Below are positions 58,138 to 64,000 of a stretch of DNA of 64,000 bases, piece after piece. A program made the translations under genes and the position numbers. Every line of letters starts with the position of its first letter. Position 1 is the stretch's first letter. The notes beneath the pieces were generated by a model. That model was not told the DNA's origin. It ran no database searches and was given only the letters and a program-made list of their open reading frames with translations. The DNA comes from Ramlibacter rhizophilus (lineage in GTDB: Bacteria; Pseudomonadota; Gammaproteobacteria; Burkholderiales; Burkholderiaceae_C). The stretch is taken from NCBI RefSeq assembly GCF_004681965.1, contig NZ_SMLL01000001.1:372001-436000 (forward strand), in the 5' to 3' direction.

Positions 58138-59055
58138 ATGTCCATGAAAGCACTGCGTGTCCACGCCTGGGGCCAGCGGCCCGTGTGGGAAGACCTCGAG
58201 CCGCCCCTGCGCACGCCGGGCCACTCGCTGGTGCGGCTGAAGGCCGCGAGCGTCGGGCACATCGACGCCACCGTCTGGGGCGGCCGGTTTCCGCTGCGGC
58301 CCAGCCTGCCTTATGTGCCCGGGACGGAAGCCTCGGGCACTGTGCTGGAGAGCGAGCGATTCCGGCCCGGCACGCGCGTATGGCTGCGCGGCGGCGGCCT
58401 TGGGACGCGGCGCGACGGCACCTGGCGCGAGATTGTTGAGGCGCATGACGAGAGCATGGGCGAGTTGCCCGAGGGGGTGTCGTTCGAAACCGGGGCGGCG
58501 TTCTTCTCGCCTGCCACCTCCGCCTGGTGCGCGCTGCACGAGCTCGGCGGCTGGGCGCCCGCCCAGGAGGTGCTGGTCACGGGTGCGAGCGGGGCCGTCG
58601 GTTCGCTGGCCTGCCAGCTCGCGCGGCTGGCCGGGGCCCGCGTGCGCGCGGTGATGGGGCCGCGGTCGACGCGGCCCGAGGGCGTGGAATGCGTCGGGCT
58701 CGACGAGCTCCAGCCGCAGGCGTCGCTCCTGATCGACACCGTGGGCGGCGAGGTGCTTCCGGCGGCGCTCAAGGGCGTGGCGCCCGGCGGGCGCGCGGTG
58801 CTGGTGGGCTACACCGCCGGCACGCAGCTCACGCTGGACCTGCCGCGGCTCATGCTGGCCGATGTGGCGCTGCTACCCTTGAACATGGTGCGCCGGGAGG
58901 AGATCGCGCGCCAGCGCGCGCCGGATCTGCTGGCGCGGCTGGCGAGCGGCGCGCTCAGGCTCACGGTTGAGACCCTGCCACTCGCCGCGGGCGGCGCGGT
59001 GCTGGAGCAGCTGGCCCAGCGGCGCGGGCGCGGGCGCGCCGTGCTCGTGGCCTGA
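58138..59055 (+). CDS. MDR-family oxidoreductase (quinone reductase-like)
   Basis: A 305-residue medium-chain dehydrogenase/reductase. The N-terminal GroES-like domain contains LPYVPGTEASGTVLESERF; the cofactor domain has VLVTGASGAVGSLACQLARLAGA (about residues 143-165). No zinc-binding cysteine pattern is present. It is shorter than average because loops before and after the Rossmann fold are reduced. It converges with the racemase-like gene, ten bases apart, and stands beside a TRAP operon. Two starts, at 58138 and 58144, are in frame. Confidence 0.83.
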   Translation: MSMKALRVHAWGQRPVWEDLEPPLRTPGHSLVRLKAASVGHIDATVWGGRFPLRPSLPYVPGTEASGTVLESERFRPGTRVWLRGGGLGTRRDGTWREIVEAHDESMGELPEGVSFETGAAFFSPATSAWCALHELGGWAPAQEVLVTGASGAVGSLACQLARLAGARVRAVMGPRSTRPEGVECVGLDELQPQASLLIDTVGGEVLPAALKGVAPGGRAVLVGYTAGTQLTLDLPRLMLADVALLPLNMVRREEIARQRAPDLLARLASGALRLTVETLPLAAGGAVLEQLAQRRGRGRAVLVA

Positions 59056-59064
59056 GGGGCGCGC

Positions 59065-59856
59065 CTAGCGGTGGTCCAGGAACTCGCGCAGCGTCTGGTC
59101 CGAGGGGAGGGCGAAGCCGGACTGCGGCAGCCGGCTCGGCCCGAGTCCTTCCAGCCGGCGCAACTTCACGGCCATCTCGGCGCACTTGATCACCACCGTG
59201 CAGCCGTTGACGACGGGCGCGCCGTCAACGTTGGCGCCCTGCTCGGCGCCGAACAGCATCATCGGGATGCCGCCGGTGGGCACGATGACATCGGCCCCCG
59301 CGTCGATCAGCACCCGCGCCTCACGCTGGAAAACCTGCCAGAGCGCGGCCTTCCGCTCGGGTGAGCGGAAGGCTTCCATCCAGTCGGCGATGGACGCGTC
59401 CACGGCGCGCACGCCGACCACGCGTTCCTTGAGGCCGTAGCGGGCGAGCTGGTCCCAGTGGGTGGCTACGAAGCCCTGATTGATGCACAGCAGCCCCAGC
59501 CGGCGGCCCAAGGTGCAGGCATGCAGCAGCGTGCTCTCGCCCAGGCCCAGCACCGGAATTCCCACCGCGGCGCGGGCCTCGAACAGGCCAACGTCCTGGA
59601 AGTGGTTCATGTAGAACGCCGCGTAGCCCTCGCGCTCGGCCCGCACCGCGCCGCGGATCACCTCGTGCGCGAAGCGGAACTCGGACAGCGCGTGCACCGT
59701 GGTGACCGAGGGCGTGATGGTGTGGAAGTCGACCTCGAAGTCCGGGTCGGTGCAGGCCTTCAGGTGCGGCAGCAACTTCGACAGGTACGGGGCGTGACCC
59801 TCATGGTCGGTTGCTCCCTGGGCCCAGATGCGATGACGTGCAGGCGCGCTGTCCAT
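59065..59856 (-). CDS. Asp/Glu racemase superfamily protein lacking both catalytic cysteines
   Basis: A 263-residue protein of the aspartate/glutamate/hydantoin racemase superfamily. Framework motifs are present: GYAAFYMNHFQDVGLFEARAAVGIPVLGLGES and GADVIVPTGGIPMM. In active racemases the first region has a cysteine after the Asn (NCF.DPG) and the second has a Gly-Cys-x-Gly-Met; here the positions hold His85 and Gly196, so both catalytic cysteines are missing. Another cysteine (VNGC, Cys219) is elsewhere. It is divergent from a TRAP receptor gene and probably shares its control. It may be a non-racemase enzyme or binding protein. Confidence 0.8.
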   Translation of the reverse strand: MDSAPARHRIWAQGATDHEGHAPYLSKLLPHLKACTDPDFEVDFHTITPSVTTVHALSEFRFAHEVIRGAVRAEREGYAAFYMNHFQDVGLFEARAAVGIPVLGLGESTLLHACTLGRRLGLLCINQGFVATHWDQLARYGLKERVVGVRAVDASIADWMEAFRSPERKAALWQVFQREARVLIDAGADVIVPTGGIPMMLFGAEQGANVDGAPVVNGCTVVIKCAEMAVKLRRLEGLGPSRLPQSGFALPSDQTLREFLDHR

Positions 59857-59893
59857 GGTGTCTCCTCTCGTTTTCCCGGATGAATATACCCTT

Positions 59894-59912
59894 TGAACCT
59901 GGAATGTTCAGG
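59894..59912. promoter_or_regulatory. Overlapping dyads in a divergent promoter
   Basis: TGAAC-N7-GTTCA (59894-59910) overlaps CCTG-N7-CAGG (59898-59912) in AT-rich spacer between the racemase-like gene and the TRAP receptor gene. The first has five-base perfect arms. No regulator gene is adjacent, so the binding protein is unknown. Confidence 0.45.
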
Positions 59913-59954
59913 ATTAAAGTGATTCGTGCAGTTCACTTCCAGGAGCGCGTTTCC

Positions 59955-60941
59955 ATGATTGCTCGTTTGTTCGCCCGGCGCTGCCTTGCCGGCGTGGTGC
60001 TCGGTGGCGCCGCGTTCCTGGCCCAGGCGCAGGAGGCGGTGATCAACGCCGTCCACTTCACGCCGGCGCAGAACGGCTACGCCAAGAGCTTCCTGAAGTA
60101 CGTGGACCTGGTGAACACCCGCGGCAAGGGCGTGGTGCGCATCCAGGTGCGGGGGGGGCCCGAGGTCATGCCCGTGATGCAGCTGGGCGAGGCGCAGAAG
60201 AACGGCCTCATCGACATGCTGGACGCGCCGCCCGGGTTCTACCTGAACCTGATTCCCGAGGGGGAGGTCTTCTCCGCCACCCGCAAGAAGCCCTGGGAGC
60301 TTCGCGAGAACGGCGGCTTCGCCCTCATCGACCGGATCTTTGGCGAGAAGGGCAACGCCAAGATCCTCGCCCACGTGGACGCCGGCACGGGCTTCCATGT
60401 GTTCACCGTGGACGAGCCCGCGCGCACGGCCGACGGCGGCGTGGACTGGAGCAAGCTCAAGGTGCGCAGCGCTCCGCTGTACCGCGACTTCCTGGACGCC
60501 CTCGGAGCCACGCCGGTGGTGCAGCCCCCGGGCGAGACCTACACCTCCCTGGAGCGCGGCCTCGTCAATGCCAATGCCTACACGGTTCTAGGCTACTCCA
60601 GCTTCGGCTGGGACAAGTTCACCAAGCACCGCATCGACCCGTCCTTCCTGCAGGCCGACGTGCTCATCACGATGAACAAGCGCAAGTGGGACAGCCTCTC
60701 GCCCCAGGCGCAGAAGATCCTGCAGGACACCGCCATCGAGTACGAGCGCGCGAGCTACGACGCCAACCTGGCCGGGACCAAGGCCGAGGGCGAGGCCATG
60801 ATCGGCAAGGGCATGAAGGTCGTGACGCTCTCCGGCGAGGCCCGCAAGCGCTACGAGGACGCCGCCAGCCGCGTCACCTGGGAGCGCATGAACAAGCGCG
60901 ACCCGAGCAACGTACCCGCGCTCAAGGCCAAGTTCGACTGA
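59955..60941 (+). CDS. TRAP transporter solute-binding protein (DctP family)
   Basis: A 328-residue periplasmic receptor with a Sec signal peptide (cleavage near LAQAQ, about residue 24). The TRAP pattern is diverged: the substrate-site Arg is in KLKVRSAPLYRDFLDALGATPV, and PGETYTSLERGLVNANAYTVLGY replaces the more common EVFTALQ segment. An AGGAGCG site precedes the ATG; upstream codons are leader. With two permease genes it forms a complete operon. The ligand is unknown, probably a carboxylate related to the divergent racemase-like protein. Confidence 0.9.
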   Translation: MIARLFARRCLAGVVLGGAAFLAQAQEAVINAVHFTPAQNGYAKSFLKYVDLVNTRGKGVVRIQVRGGPEVMPVMQLGEAQKNGLIDMLDAPPGFYLNLIPEGEVFSATRKKPWELRENGGFALIDRIFGEKGNAKILAHVDAGTGFHVFTVDEPARTADGGVDWSKLKVRSAPLYRDFLDALGATPVVQPPGETYTSLERGLVNANAYTVLGYSSFGWDKFTKHRIDPSFLQADVLITMNKRKWDSLSPQAQKILQDTAIEYERASYDANLAGTKAEGEAMIGKGMKVVTLSGEARKRYEDAASRVTWERMNKRDPSNVPALKAKFD

Positions 60942-60957
60942 CGCGCCCGCCGCCCCG

Positions 60958-61470
60958 GTGAACCTCGTCTTCCGTTTCACCGGGCTGGCCGCCGACGCGC
61001 TCGCCCGGCTGGCCGTGCTGCTGCTCGGCGCACTGGTGCTGATCGTGAGCGCCGACGTTGGCGTGCGGGCGGCGGGCCTGCGGCCCCTGGCCTGGGTGCC
61101 GCAGGTGGCCGAATCCATCCTGCTCTACGCCACGTTCCTGCCCATGGCGGCCCTGGTGCGTGAAAAGGGCCACGTGTTCGTGGAGTTCCTGCGGGCACCG
61201 CTGCCCGCGTGGGCACAGCGGGCCCTAGAACGGTTCGTTTACCTCGCCTGCATCGCCATCAGTACGTGGCTCGGCTGGATCGGCTGGCAGCACCTGGCCG
61301 AGTCGGTGCGCACTGGCGCCTTCGTCACCGGCACCTACGACATGCCGCGCTGGGTGGTGTTCCTGCCCATGGTGCTGGGCTTCGGCCTGTCCGCGCTCGA
61401 ATGGCTGCGGATGCTGCTCGGGCACGACTCGCTGTACCGCGCCGACGCCCAGGCGCGCGGGGGCTACTGA
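60958..61470 (+). CDS. TRAP transporter small permease (DctQ family)
   Basis: A 170-residue inner-membrane protein with a GTG start and four hydrophobic segments; the DctQ pattern is visible in WVPQVAESILLYATFLPMAALVREKGHVFVEFL. It begins 16 bases after the receptor gene, and its stop overlaps the start of the large permease (TGATG), so translation is coupled. Confidence 0.88.
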   Translation: MNLVFRFTGLAADALARLAVLLLGALVLIVSADVGVRAAGLRPLAWVPQVAESILLYATFLPMAALVREKGHVFVEFLRAPLPAWAQRALERFVYLACIAISTWLGWIGWQHLAESVRTGAFVTGTYDMPRWVVFLPMVLGFGLSALEWLRMLLGHDSLYRADAQARGGY

Positions 61471-62780
61471 TGTCATGGGAGCTGCCGCTGGCCCTGATGG
61501 TGGGCCTCATCCTGCTGGCCATGGGCATCGGGCTGCCGGTCGCCTTCGCGTTCTTCCTCACCAATATCGTCTGCATCTACCTGTTCTTCGGCGGGCTGGT
61601 CGGCGTCTCGCAAATGGTGGCCAACTTCCCGAGCGCGGTCGCGGTTTACGCGCTCACGCCGATGCCGCTGTTCCTCATCATGGGGAGCCTCTTCTTCCGC
61701 TCGGGCCTAGCGGCGGGTGTGTTCGGCGCCATCGACCTGTGCATCGGCAACCTGCGCGCACGCCTGTCGTACCTGGTGGTGCTGGCGGGGGCCGTCTTCG
61801 CGGCCCTTTCGGGCTCGAGCCTGGCGAACACGGCCATGATGGGGACGGCCATGGTGCCGGACATGCTGCGCCGTGGCTACAAGCCGCACATGGCCTACGG
61901 CCCGGTGCTCGGGGCCGGCGGGCTCGCCGTCATCATCCCGCCCTCGGCGCTCGCGGTGCTGATCGGGTCCCTCGCGCAGGTCAACGTGGGCGCGCTGCTG
62001 GTCGCCGGCGCGATTCCCGGCCTGCTGCTCGCGCTGTCGTACATGCTGCTGATCACGCTGCAGGCGCGCCTGGACCCGCAGGCTGCGCCGCATTACGATG
62101 CGCCGCGAAGCACCTTGCGCGAGAAGCTGCTCGCGATTGCGCGCAACGTGGTGCCCATGGGCGTGATCGTCTTCCTGGTGGTGGGCACCATCCTGCTGGG
62201 TATCGCCTCCCCCACCGAGTCGGCGGCGCTGGGATGCCTTGGCGTGGTCAGCCTGCTGCTGGCGTACCGCCGCTTCCGCTGGGCGATCGTGTGGGACAGC
62301 CTCCGGGACGCAATGAAGGTCACCGGCATGACCTTCCTCATCATCTCCGCCTCCAGCACCTACGCGCAGGTGCTGGCCTTTACCGGCGCCAGCGCCGGTT
62401 TTATCCAGTGGGCACTGTCCTTCGATCTGTCCCCGTACGCGGTCCTGATCGCCATCGCCGGCGTAGTGCTGGTGCTGGGCATGTTTATGGACCAGGTCTC
62501 GATGATGCTGGTCACGCTGCCCATCTTCCTGCCGCTGGCGACCAGCCTGCAGATGGATCTGGTCTGGTTCTGCCTCATTCTGCTGCTGCTGTTCGAGGTG
62601 GGCTTCACCACGCCGCCGTTCGGGCTGCTGCTGTTCATCATGCTGGGAATCGCGCCCCCGGGAACGAGCCTGCGCACGGTGGCCATGGCGGCGCTGCCCT
62701 ACATCGGCTGCGCGCTGTTGGTGATTGCGCTGGTGATCGCCTTTCCGCAGCTGGCACTCTGGCTGCCGCGCATGCTCTGA
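61470..62780 (+). CDS. TRAP transporter large permease (DctM family)
   Basis: A 436-residue integral membrane protein with about 12 hydrophobic segments. DctM patterns include TPMPLFLIMGSLFFRSGLAAGVF, AALSGSSLANTAMMGTAMVPDM, IIPPSALAVLIGSLAQVNVGALL and MFMDQVSMMLVTLPIFLPL. It is the last gene of the operon, starting within the stop codon of the small permease. It should carry the receptor ligand into the cell. Confidence 0.93.
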   Translation: MSWELPLALMVGLILLAMGIGLPVAFAFFLTNIVCIYLFFGGLVGVSQMVANFPSAVAVYALTPMPLFLIMGSLFFRSGLAAGVFGAIDLCIGNLRARLSYLVVLAGAVFAALSGSSLANTAMMGTAMVPDMLRRGYKPHMAYGPVLGAGGLAVIIPPSALAVLIGSLAQVNVGALLVAGAIPGLLLALSYMLLITLQARLDPQAAPHYDAPRSTLREKLLAIARNVVPMGVIVFLVVGTILLGIASPTESAALGCLGVVSLLLAYRRFRWAIVWDSLRDAMKVTGMTFLIISASSTYAQVLAFTGASAGFIQWALSFDLSPYAVLIAIAGVVLVLGMFMDQVSMMLVTLPIFLPLATSLQMDLVWFCLILLLLFEVGFTTPPFGLLLFIMLGIAPPGTSLRTVAMAALPYIGCALLVIALVIAFPQLALWLPRML

Positions 62781-62901
62781 GGTCGCCCGCGCCGCTGGGT
62801 TCCAAGCCCGGCGTTTGCCGGGTTCAACCAGCAGCAATCGCTCCGACCGATTCACCGCGCAATTGTTCGGCACCTGCTCGGCCAATTTTCCATCGACGCG
62901 T

Positions 62902-62927
62902 CCGCTGCTGGGCCAAGAGCAGCCGTC
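62902..62927. repeat. Dispersed imperfect-palindrome repeat, diverged copy
   Basis: CCGCTGCTGGGCCAAGAGCA followed by GCCGTC. The arms GCTGCT / AGCAGC pair around GGGCCAAG. Confidence 0.5.
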
Positions 62928-62993
62928 GACTCAGGTTGCTGGAAGTGCGAGGCCGCTTGCGCCAGTAGCCCTGCGACGCAAGGAAAAGCACAG

Positions 62994-63216
62994 TGACCAG
63001 GCACCACGAAAGAAGGCTTCGCCGCGCGCAATCGCGCGATCGAGAATGTTCCGCTGCTGTTCGACGCGAAGCTGCCAGGACGTGTCTAGCGTCTGCTTCT
63101 GCTCGGGCGCATCGCCGGTGCTGAACGCCATAGCAATGACAGCTCTCACGCGTGGACCTGGGAACGTCTCAAACACCTCAGCGAGGGCCTGAGCGAGCCA
63201 ATTACGCAGCGCACCG
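62994..63216 (-). pseudogene. Possible fragment of a TetR-family regulator
   Basis: One minus-strand frame reads LRNWLAQALAEVFETFPGPR, then VRAVIAMAFSTGD, then RVEQQRNILDRAIARGE, a pattern like the C-terminal ligand domain of TetR regulators (final helix with ILxRAVARGE). The N-terminal helix-turn-helix is not found upstream, and the sequence after RGE looks random. If real it is a gene remnant; the match is by pattern memory only. Confidence 0.35.
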
Positions 63217-63475
63217 CAGCCCGCGACCGGAATCGCACCTGCAGTGACTCGTCGATGGTGGCACCCTGGCGCCGGCTGCCTTCCAGCCCGCGGTTGATCC
63301 CCTGGGACGTGTACCTCGCGATCATCGCCGTCACCGTGTGGGTCCTGCAGGACCCACCGCGCGTCGGGGTGAGCCATCGCTGGGTTATTAGTGCTGCTCT
63401 GCTTTCGGTGTTGGGCTCGCAGCGATGCGGCGCCAACGGCGGCGATGGCGCCAAAGGGGGCATACTGGCGCGAAG

Positions 63476-64000
63476 ATGGCCACCTCGATCGAGCTTGGCA
63501 GGCAGGCTTTCCTGCGCCGGGAATGGAAGGAGGCGTTTCGACAGCTGAAGGCTGGCGACGCCGAATCTCCATTGGAGCCTGCAGACCTCGAGCGCCTGGC
63601 ACAGGCGGCGTACCTCATCGGCCGGGACGCTGACGCGACGGCGCTCTTCATGCGTGCGCACTACGTCTCGATGGACGCAGGCGCGCCCGAGCGGGCGGCG
63701 CGTTGGGCGTTCTGGCTGAGTTTAAATGCCCTGCTTGGCGGCGATATCGCGCAGAGCACCGGCTGGCTTGCACGGATCCAGCGGATTGTCGGAACGTGCC
63801 CCGATTGCGCCGAGCAGGGGTACGTCGACGTGCTGTCCGGCTTGGCGCAGTTGGGCCAAGGACATGCAGAGAACGCATGCGCGATCTTCGGGCATGCCAT
63901 TTCTCGGGCCGTTCGGTTCAAGGCCCCGGACCTGATGGCGATGAGCCTCCTCGGCCAAGGACAGGCTCTGATCCAGATCGGGCGAGCCGCCGACGGCGTG
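63476..64000 (+). CDS. TPR-containing LuxR-type regulator, N-terminal part (cut by window end)
   Basis: A reading frame from ATG 63476 stays open to the window end, giving 175 residues (MATSIELGRQAFLRREWKEAF...). The pattern LEPADLERLAQAAYLIGRDADATALFMRAHY, then RAARWAFWLSLNALLGGDIAQSTGWLARIQRI, is that of tetratricopeptide-like repeats in the N-terminal region of LuxR-type helix-turn-helix regulators of Betaproteobacteria. The C-terminal DNA-binding domain would lie outside the window. The assignment is by resemblance of the repeat region only. Confidence 0.62.
   Translation, partial: MATSIELGRQAFLRREWKEAFRQLKAGDAESPLEPADLERLAQAAYLIGRDADATALFMRAHYVSMDAGAPERAARWAFWLSLNALLGGDIAQSTGWLARIQRIVGTCPDCAEQGYVDVLSGLAQLGQGHAENACAIFGHAISRAVRFKAPDLMAMSLLGQGQALIQIGRAADGV

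Larger units (their letters stand above)
62781..63475. other. Spacer with a repeat copy and possible regulator remnant
   Basis: About 700 bases between the TRAP operon and the partial regulator gene. It contains a repeat copy at 62902-62927 and a possible TetR-type fragment on the minus strand (62994-63216). No intact gene is supported. Confidence 0.4.

Noticed and set aside
1-64000. CRISPR arrays, tRNA/rRNA genes, prophage or complete insertion sequences
   Set aside because: No regularly spaced direct repeats of CRISPR size, tRNA cloverleaf strings, rRNA sequence, transposase or phage structural genes were recognised by eye; short or diverged ones could have been missed without a covariance search.

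Overview
The window is GC-rich, densely coded DNA from what looks like a betaproteobacterium of the order Burkholderiales, most likely the family Comamonadaceae (Variovorax/Ramlibacter-like). This is an inference from protein style and content: several Bug-type (tripartite tricarboxylate transporter) solute-binding proteins, two complete TRAP transporters, CaiB/BaiF CoA-transferases, many LysR/AraC/GntR regulators, and a short imperfect-palindrome repeat scattered through the spacers. I saw no rRNA, tRNA, CRISPR array, complete insertion sequence or phage gene. The DNA reads as a chromosomal catabolic region.

Layout. 0-5 kb: a gntR-DUF1185 pair divergent from a FAH-family hydrolase, Bug receptor, MDR oxidoreductase and VOC protein, with a palindromic operator between them. 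5-12.7 kb: 3-methyladenine glycosylase, small envelope proteins (TonB-like), AraC regulator with SDR, a flavin monooxygenase with an F420-reductase-like partner, and an LtrA-like membrane protein. 12.9-16.8 kb: a three-subunit PaoABC-type molybdenum aldehyde oxidoreductase. 17.4-25.1 kb: a UvrA2-like ABC ATPase, a methyltransferase, small hypotheticals and GNAT proteins. 25.3-32.2 kb: a hexuronate oxidation and uptake cluster (mutarotase, LacI regulator, uronate dehydrogenase, TRAP transporter, lactonase) with a perfect LacI-type operator. 32.2-38.5 kb: YceI protein, then a LysR-controlled CoA-transferase / DUF1254 / Bug operon.

38.5-46.2 kb is the most unusual part. It is a LysR-controlled operon encoding a Bug receptor, a PrpF-type isomerase fused in one reading frame to a second Bug domain, a MaoC-type hydratase, a CoA-transferase, an internally deleted citrate-lyase-beta-like gene, and a class II fumarase-family lyase. 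The CoA-transferase / hydratase / CitE-like trio resembles itaconate or citramalate degradation pathways, but the CitE-like lyase is reduced to its two ends.

46.2-64 kb: a mer-like remnant (broken merR, an intact MerR-type promoter, a small cysteine-rich protein, a flavin disulfide oxidoreductase), a mandelate racemase with every catalytic residue at the expected number, an exported lipoprotein with a clan-CD (caspase/CHAT-like) His/Cys signature, an alpha/beta hydrolase, a DUF3472 lipoprotein with a proline-rich stalk, a macrolide-type glycosyltransferase, a gene split by one in-frame stop, and a second TRAP operon divergent from a racemase-family protein lacking both catalytic cysteines. 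The window ends inside a gene that looks like a TPR-containing LuxR-type regulator.

How the genes work together: most transporters here (three Bug receptors with signal peptides, two TRAP systems) sit next to enzymes for organic-acid breakdown and their own regulators, so the region reads as a set of separately controlled modules for scavenging carboxylates, sugar acids and aromatics. At least three genes are decayed (CitE-like, merR, and the nonsense-split gene), and two further remnants (XRE and TetR type) are possible. Domain assignments come from motif recognition alone; no database search was run.
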